NCBI GenBank assembly: GCA_030549495.1
Contig: JAUIRK010000928.1
Coordinates: forward strand, 323,001 to 387,000
DNA from: Nectonema munidae
Lineage: Eukaryota > Nematomorpha > Nectonematoida > Nectonematidae
Length of the DNA: 64,000 bases
Direction of reading: 5' to 3'
Shown: positions 58,353-64,000 of the stretch, piece after piece
How the letters are laid out: each line of letters opens with the position of its first letter
Position numbering within the stretch: the first letter of the stretch is position 1
The notes under the pieces: model-generated
The model's database searches: none
Seen by the model: only the letters and a program-made list of their open reading frames with translations
What the model was told of the DNA's origin: nothing
Translations under genes and position numbers: made by a program

Positions 58353-58508
58353 ATAAAATAATTTTCTTTCTTGATATAATAATGATTTTATCCATCTCAT
58401 AAATAGGAATGCGACCAAATTTAAACCAAAGAAACCTGAAATCATGTTAGATAAAAGGTCATACAATTAAAAATTTTAATTTTTATAAAAAAATTTGATC
58501 CTATAGAT

Positions 58509-59362
58509 TCCAGTAATTTTTAACCTTTAGGATCTGTTTACCCCTAAATATTATGAAAAATTTTTTATGACCCCTATAAAATTCTTTTTGATTCAGCCGT
58601 TTAAAGTTAAAAACAAGAAAATTTACATGTTATATTTTATAATACAAACACTTGTTAAAAGAAAGTTTAATTGAAAAAATTTATTTAAATTAATATAATC
58701 TAACAAATTGAAAATAATTTAATTCGAAGGCTGTTATTGTTTGTCAGACAAAAGTTTTTCAAAACATGGTGTACTGCTCGACAGACAGCATCTCGTGTCT
58801 GAATCAATTGCAAGCTTATTACGTGCACTTGTTTTTAAAGACATCATTGCCCAAAATCCAGTCTCGCAACGATAAGTTGAAGGTGACTGTATCAAAAAAA
58901 TCATAGCACGTTTGTAAAGAATAGGATAAACGGTTTTTAATTTGGCCCAGAATGATGGAAGTGCTTGCTCGGAAAAATCGAGTTTTAATTGACTGTCTTC
59001 TCTTATTTGAAGAAACTCCACTTTGGCAGCAACATCAGAGTCATCAACGCTACTTTCGCTCACTGAAAAAGATCTTGGTGATCTAAATGTCATTAGAACG
59101 GCTATTTAACTTCGGAAAATAGTTTTCAATTGCTTGATTGCAAGCAACATGTGTGAGATTTAAAATGATGTTTGACTTTAAGAGCAAAATTATTAATTGA
59201 TTGCATCATACAATCAGGAAATACATCACATAGAAATAGTTTTGCAACTGATGGAAGACGTTCATGAGGATACACTTTTTGATACCAAAAGTTTTTCATG
59301 ACCCCTGCAAAAACTTCAAACGACCCCCAAAGGGGTCACGACCCCCAGGTTAAGAACCACTG
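58509..59362 (-). mobile_element. hAT deletion derivative with perfect 8-bp TSD
   Basis: CTATAGAT flanks both sides (58501-58508 and 59363-59370). The right end read inward, CAGTGGTTCTTAACCTGGGG, pairs with the worn left end CCAGTAATTTTTAACCTTTA. The minus-strand frame 59093-58734 encodes the transposase C-terminus: EQALPSFWAKLKTVYPILYK, then FLIQSPSTYRCETGFWAMMS, KTSARNKLAIDSDTRCCLSS and FEKLLSDKQ before the stop. This is the ZBED5/FAM200/SCAND3-type hAT dimerisation domain. The element has lost most of the transposase (854 bp in total) but keeps both ends. Confidence 0.9.
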
Positions 59363-59370
59363 CTATAGAT

Positions 59371-60100
59371 GGACTATTTATGTTATAATTTATTTAATGA
59401 TAAATAATAAATTTAGCAATAAAATTTTTATAAAAATTGTAAAATTACATGGTGAAAAATATTACTGGCTGCTAACCTAACTAAACTTTTGGTCCTCCTT
59501 GGCTTGATTCTTGTTCTTTATTTTATCCTTCCATTAGTTTAGTAATTAAAGAGGGAGCTTAAAACTATATATCTCAATCCGACCTCTATTGTTTTGCTTA
59601 CAAATACGCTCTCAGCTTCTAGTCTTTATTTTTCTATACTTTATATGGTATCTAATTTTGCTCTTAATTTTAAGCTGATCCTATCTTGGTAGCTCTACTT
59701 TCATCAGAAATTCATTTTGTGCAAACTATGTTCGAAAAAACCTTTTCAGAGATTAATTTAGCTCAGAATTTAGAAGATTTCATAACTTTTCTATGGAAGA
59801 TAATCCCTTTGTTGATCCTGTCTTTTTTATAAATATTATGTGTTGTATTTCCGTGGTTATGTACAAATATCACTCTGAATATTTGCTAGTCAATCTTTTT
59901 CCAAAATTCCTGTTCTTGGTGAATCCATTTATAATCCTCTTTTTTCAATTACAAAAACTTTTCCACCTCTAAAATATTGACTCATTCACACCAAAGAAAA
60001 AATTTGTTAAATTTTTTTGAAATTTATAAAAAAAAAATTGAGAAAAGCTATATCTTCACATATTGATCAGCACATCCAGGTGGGGGCAAGGAACTATAAA
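59371..60100. other. Unassigned stretch
   Basis: AT-rich sequence between the hAT element and the tandem array; no family recognised. Confidence 0.3.
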
Positions 60101-60109
60101 AGAACATTT

Positions 60110-61060
60110 TTTCACGGTAATGGTAAAAACTTAGCCAAAAAAGGGTACCCGCATGGTCAATTTAGTTAAAAAAATATTTTACTTAAAATGTGAATAAATG
60201 TTTTTAAAGAAAATTTTGCAGGCGAAACTAACATATTTGATTGACATTTTAACATTCTAATTACGAAAACTGAGTCCAAAAATGAAATTAGCATGGAGAT
60301 CTAGTATAAAAAATATATTTTATTGAGAATATAATAATATTCTAGGAAATAATTTTTGCCGTCAACCACAAATATGATTGAAATTTCCACACTCTAATTG
60401 CAAAAAAATGAGTCGAAAAATAAAATCAGCATGTTCGATTTATTGGAAATGTGTATAAATGTTTTTGGAAACACCTTCTCAGACGTAAACTGCAAATACT
60501 TTTAGACATTTGCAAATCATAGTTGCCTAAACTGAGCTGAGAAATGAAATTAGCATGGTACATTTGATATAAAAAATATATTTAGTTTAAAATTTAATTA
60601 ATATTTTCGGAGTTTCAGATGTAAACCACAAAATTGATTGACACTTTTTTAAATTTTGAAACCAAATTTCAAAAAATCACTCCGAAATTTATATTGCCAT
60701 GCTTGATTTAGTACAAAAATGTGCATTTTTAAACTTGAATAATGTATATACATACAATTTTCAGGCGTAACTACAAATTTTATTGACACTTTCAGAATTT
60801 TTCACACCCTAATAGTGAAAATTATGTTGAGAAATGAAACAGCATTGTTGATTTAGTATAAAAAAATATATTTTATTTAAAATTTGATTAATATCTTTGG
60901 ACAGAATTTTCAGGCGAAAACCATAAATTTGATTGGCACTTTCATAAATTTTCACACCCTAATAGTGAAAATTATGTTGAGAAATGAAACAGCATGGTCG
61001 ATTTGGTATAAAAAAATTCATTTTATTTAAAAATTTCGATGAATGTCTTCGTAATTAATT
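60110..61060 (+). repeat. Tandem array, ~140-bp monomer, ~7 copies
   Basis: Diverged monomers can be phased on the motif AGCATGG(T)-GATTTA-TATAAAAAAATATATTTTA, found near 60152, 60294, 60430, 60557, 60700, 60845 and 60993 (spacing about 127-148 bp). Each monomer also has an internal block like CAGGCG(T/A)AA-CACAAATTTGATTGACA and ends near GAAAACTGAGTC-GAAATGAAA. The degree of divergence marks an old satellite-like array. Confidence 0.8.
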
Positions 61061-61148
61061 TTATCATCCTTCAAATTTTTGATTGCCATTTACTTACTAC
61101 AAAGTTGCGATGTTTATTGGAAAAATATGTATATTGTATATATATACA

Positions 61149-61196
61149 TACTTAGTTCAACACTACATTGACTTTTATATATTTAAACACAACCCC
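61149..61196 (+). repeat. Dispersed repeat flanking the 58.5-61.1 kb block, copy 2
   Basis: Near-exact match to 58307-58352, in the same orientation. Confidence 0.8.
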
Positions 61197-61886
61197 GAGG
61201 TTATGTTTAAATAGGGTTACGTGTTCCAATATATATATGATTAAAAATTTTCAAAAGTGTATCTAATATAAACACTAAGTTATAAGTTATAGACATAATA
61301 TAAAAATGTTGTTGAAAAAAATGTACATTTGATTTTGATTGACAGCTTTTGACACGAGAGGGTGATTCATGAAAATGGTATCAAAAGATGCATATAAGGA
61401 TTTTAGGAAAAGTAAAAATTTAGCCAATTTTGTACAATAGAAATTTTAGTTGAGGGGGGCTAAAATGCCCCTGTTACTGATAGGGTTACAAGAATTAAAA
61501 TTCTTGATTTTTATCAAAGCCTAAAGTGGACTACTTCAACCCAAGGCCCAGAGCTCATTTTAGGCCCTGAGAAAAATTATTTAGGCCCCATTACTTTTCT
61601 TCAGACTTCAGAAGTTAAAAGTTTTTGAATTCAAGGAAAACAACAACTAATATCTAATAAATATACTTATATTTGAATAAATTTTGACATCAATTACAAA
61701 GAAGTAAACTAATGTGCTAGTTCTATTTATATATATTGTATGGTTTTACCATTAAGTAAAATTTTGAATGTAAAAAATTCTGAAGAACCCTGACCTAAAC
61801 CAAGATAGATTTCGAAAATGATCTTTGTTTTTTTTATCAGCACACTTAAAATTGAAAGACCTAAATTCTTTGCTATTATTCCCCAG
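61197..61886. other. Unassigned stretch upstream of the orphan exon
   Basis: AT-rich DNA. The polypyrimidine tract and acceptor of the exon at 61887 lie at its end (GCTATTATTCCCCAG). Confidence 0.35.
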
Positions 61887-62013
61887 GTTTGAAGAAAGCG
61901 TAGCGCGAGAAAATTACAGCATGGAGGATCCAGGAGTCATCTTCCTCAACACTGGCAATATTCTCAAAATGAATGGAGTCATCAAAGATAATTTTCACAA
62001 TCCCATGACGGAG
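61887..62013 (+). CDS. Single internal exon of an unrecognised gene
   Basis: The 127-bp block is bounded by an acceptor (TATTCCCCAG) and a donor (GAG/GTATGC). It is clearly richer in G+C than its surroundings and open in one frame. Taken as one leftover base plus 42 codons, it reads FEESVARENYSMEDPGVIFL, then NTGNILKMNGVIKDNFHNPM, then T-E. The base and codon quality, together with both splice sites, argue for a real host exon rather than transposon debris. I do not recognise the protein family. The neighbouring exons were not found; the gene may extend beyond the window or across the large introns on either side. Confidence 0.6.
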
Positions 62014-62600
62014 GTATGCTTTTTGTATAAAGGCGCTAAAACGTGATATGATCAATTTTGATAATTATTTCCCTCCCAAATGTATCAGCTTTCTTTTTAA
62101 AAGTTAGGAGTTCTCTCTAAAAATTATTTTCAATTTAACGAACTTTTTTATATTTGAAGTTCAAGGTTTTCTCATAAATGTTTCTTATTCTTTTTTCAAA
62201 CTCTTTTGTTTCAAATTTGTTGGTTCGAGGAAAGAAGTTCCATTTTTGTAGAATTTTCCTTTGGATTTTTAGATACTTCCGCTATTTTTTTAATGATACA
62301 TAAGTTATTTTATGGAACCAATTTTGTTACAAGGACCCACCTTACAAATTCTATGAGCCTCTCTGACAAAATTTCTGTGTTTGTGTGTGAGAAATGAATT
62401 ATATTGTTATATGTTCATATTTCCATAAAAATTTTTTTTAGCCCATATTGCTTTATGAGTATTAGCAAATATGCTAAAGAGCGCGAAAAATATTGACTTA
62501 AAAAGTTTAAAAATTGACCTTATAATATTGACTATATTAACTTAAAAAAAGTGACCAAAAAATAGACTTTATAAAACGTTCACCTAACAAAATAAAAACT
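62014..62600. other. Presumed intron or intergenic sequence
   Basis: AT-rich sequence downstream of the orphan exon. The frame 62206-62397 matches no known family. Confidence 0.3.
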
Positions 62601-62609
62601 TTATTTTAC

Positions 62610-63950
62610 GAAGATCAGCTGATATCATGTAAAATATCATAATTATAATTCATAAGTAGCTATTTACAAACATTCTCGTCATTAAAGTTGCTATTTTTAC
62701 TTAATATGTTGTTGAGCATAGAAAAACTTCTTTGTACTTTTATTGATGTGGCTTGTCCATTTTCAAGTAAACAGTACAGGAAAGGGCCAACATCAGACTT
62801 TGTTCTCTTCATAATTTTCTCAACGTCGTTATCTTCTAATCTTTTCTGAATGTATATATTTAAATCACACTGGTATGTTCAGTTATGATAAATCTTCATA
62901 TGCTTTCTGTACACAATAACCTTCATCTTTACATTTTTCAACCAAATCCAGTAAAGGTTTGTACTTCAAAATTTCTTTCAAATCGTTGGGTAGAGAAGAA
63001 ACAACTAGGGCTTTTTTTTGCTCTATCAATAATAAGTCCAGCATCAGAGAAGTCCAACGCAATTCTTTTGACTTAACAAACTTTTCGACATACCAAAACG
63101 CTGGCTTTAACCAGGATGCCCATCTAGTTACAATGAGTTTAGGTGGTAAGCGTATTTTGTTGAAAATCTTTTGTCTCTGTTTGTTCTTAAATATCAAATT
63201 ATCTACACTTTCAAATTTTTATCTTACATTCAAGCAACAGTTATGCAATAAATGTGCTAAGGAAAAACATGAAATAAATCGGTATAAAAATTTTCAGGTT
63301 TTTCCAGGTTTTTTCATGTAGGCAGCTCCATCATTAATGAGAAGCACAAAATTTTTTATTTTTAAGTACTTTATTTTGTCTTAACTATTTGAGTAATTTT
63401 TCGACCATTTATTGAAGTAGAACAGCAAACAGAATCAATTAAATACGCTTTCTTTGGTAAACTTACATCTCCAACTAAAACATTTACATAATACTTATTT
63501 CCAAACGAAGACTCATCTATAATTAGAAATAAAAAACTACTTTTTACCTTTTCTTTGATACTTTTATATTTTCTGCAAGACTTGTAATGAAATATTGACA
63601 AGAATTTGCATTTGGACAATTGTACCCCATACATTTGAATAAATCTTCAATCGAAGGATCATTCAATTTATTCAAATGTATATTTGCTGACAAAAAAGAT
63701 TCTGTTACTTTCTTTACAAAGTTATTATCACTAATAAACGTTTGAACAGAAGTAGCAAATTTTGAATTCTTTTTAGTTGAATGTTTTTCAGTCTTTCTAT
63801 GATTTTCAACAAAAAAATATTTGCTGTGCTTAACAATGCAATTACAAAGTTTGCAATAGAGTTCATTGTTAGGAGTTGAAGTAAACTCTTCAGGAAGTAA
63901 TATGATTTCTTAACTTTTTGTGAAGGAGACTTCGCAGTTTTTGGCATAAT
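62610..63950 (-). mobile_element. hAT transposase remnant, nearly full span
   Basis: From 63947 downward: MPKTAKSPSQKVKKSYYFLK, then after frame changes a BED/TTF-like zinc-binding stretch (LYCKLCNCIV, then H-x-x-x-x-H). Then CKFLSIFHYKS, FLFLIIDESSFGNKYYVNVL and LVGDVSLPKKAYLID (63634-63371), where D-E-x-x-x matches the first catalytic Asp region. Then FKNKQRQKIFNKIRLPPKLI and VTRWASWLKPAFWYVEKF (63197-62883), the conserved L-P-x-x-P-x-L-T-R-W-x-x-W-L motif. It looks like the CGG-binding-protein-related hAT group. Several frameshifts; the C-terminal dimerisation part was not found. It may start close to the window end. Confidence 0.72.
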
Positions 63951-64000
63951 TTTAAAGGCAAGGGAAAAAATAAGTATTTTTAAAAAACAAGAATTCTATG

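Larger units (their letters stand above)
55941..58500. other. Stretch without a supported gene; short dispersed repeats
   Basis: AT-rich DNA. It holds a ~50-bp dispersed repeat (56057-56108 and 57554-57605), a degenerate GGAGTC repeat (56425-56545) and a repeat block at 58307-58352 that recurs at 61149-61196. The short frames at 56990-57622 match no family I know. Confidence 0.4.

Overview
The window is AT-rich (roughly 70% A+T), repeat-dense invertebrate nuclear DNA. Three conserved eukaryotic genes can be read directly. Two carry GT-AG introns in the minus strand, and one is a single open frame on the plus strand. The protein sequences are animal-like. The mix of hAT, piggyBac, pogo/Tigger and Mutator-like DNA transposons with several LINE lineages and tRNA-derived SINEs fits an arthropod or similar invertebrate, but I cannot name the species. 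No bacterial genes, CRISPR arrays, rRNA or intact tRNA genes were seen.

Host genes. (1) A complete six-exon PPTC7 (mitochondrial PP2C-type phosphatase) on the minus strand, 20576 to 14981. Its spliced length is exactly 924 nt, coding for 307 residues. (2) LSM2 (U6 snRNA-associated Sm-like protein) on the minus strand, 36431 to 32717. Three coding exons were found; the start codon must lie in a further upstream exon that I could not find. (3) ESF1 (nucleolar pre-rRNA processing factor), an uninterrupted 604-codon frame at 52021-53835 on the plus strand. (4) One isolated, well-bounded exon of an unrecognised gene at 61887-62013. The three named genes have unrelated housekeeping roles (mitochondrial dephosphorylation, splicing/mRNA decay, ribosome biogenesis) and are separated by kilobases of transposon debris.

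Layout. 0.8-5.4 kb: decayed plus-strand LINE sequence with small TIR elements inserted. 5.4-11.1 kb: little recognisable, apart from a LINE 3' end, a SINE and a hAT MITE. 11.5-14.2 kb: a decayed minus-strand LINE. 14.98-20.58 kb: PPTC7, whose large intron holds a Tigger-like remnant, a foldback repeat and a piggyBac-type MITE. 21.5-26.5 kb: a minisatellite, hAT and piggyBac transposase remnants and a 1.1-kb CA-rich repeat. 26.7-31.9 kb: hAT sequence and a 3.2-kb TIR element with a perfect 8-bp target duplication, itself carrying three more TIR elements and a SINE. 32.7-36.4 kb: LSM2. 40.1-48.9 kb: a minus-strand LINE split by a 5.4-kb hAT-type element, which contains a 1.8-kb near-perfect palindrome, and by a second hAT remnant. 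49.8-51.7 kb: a MITE, a Tigger helix-turn-helix fragment and a piggyBac remnant. 52.0-53.8 kb: ESF1. 54.4-64.0 kb: hAT fragments (one with a perfect 8-bp target duplication), an uncharacterised repeat-linked coding remnant, a ~140-bp tandem array, the orphan exon and a long hAT transposase remnant.

The most unusual structure is the long palindrome inside the 42.1-47.6 kb element. The next is the multi-level nest at 27.3-30.5 kb, where target-site duplications allow the insertion order to be read. I found no convincing undescribed gene system; most of the window is the record of successive transposon insertions.
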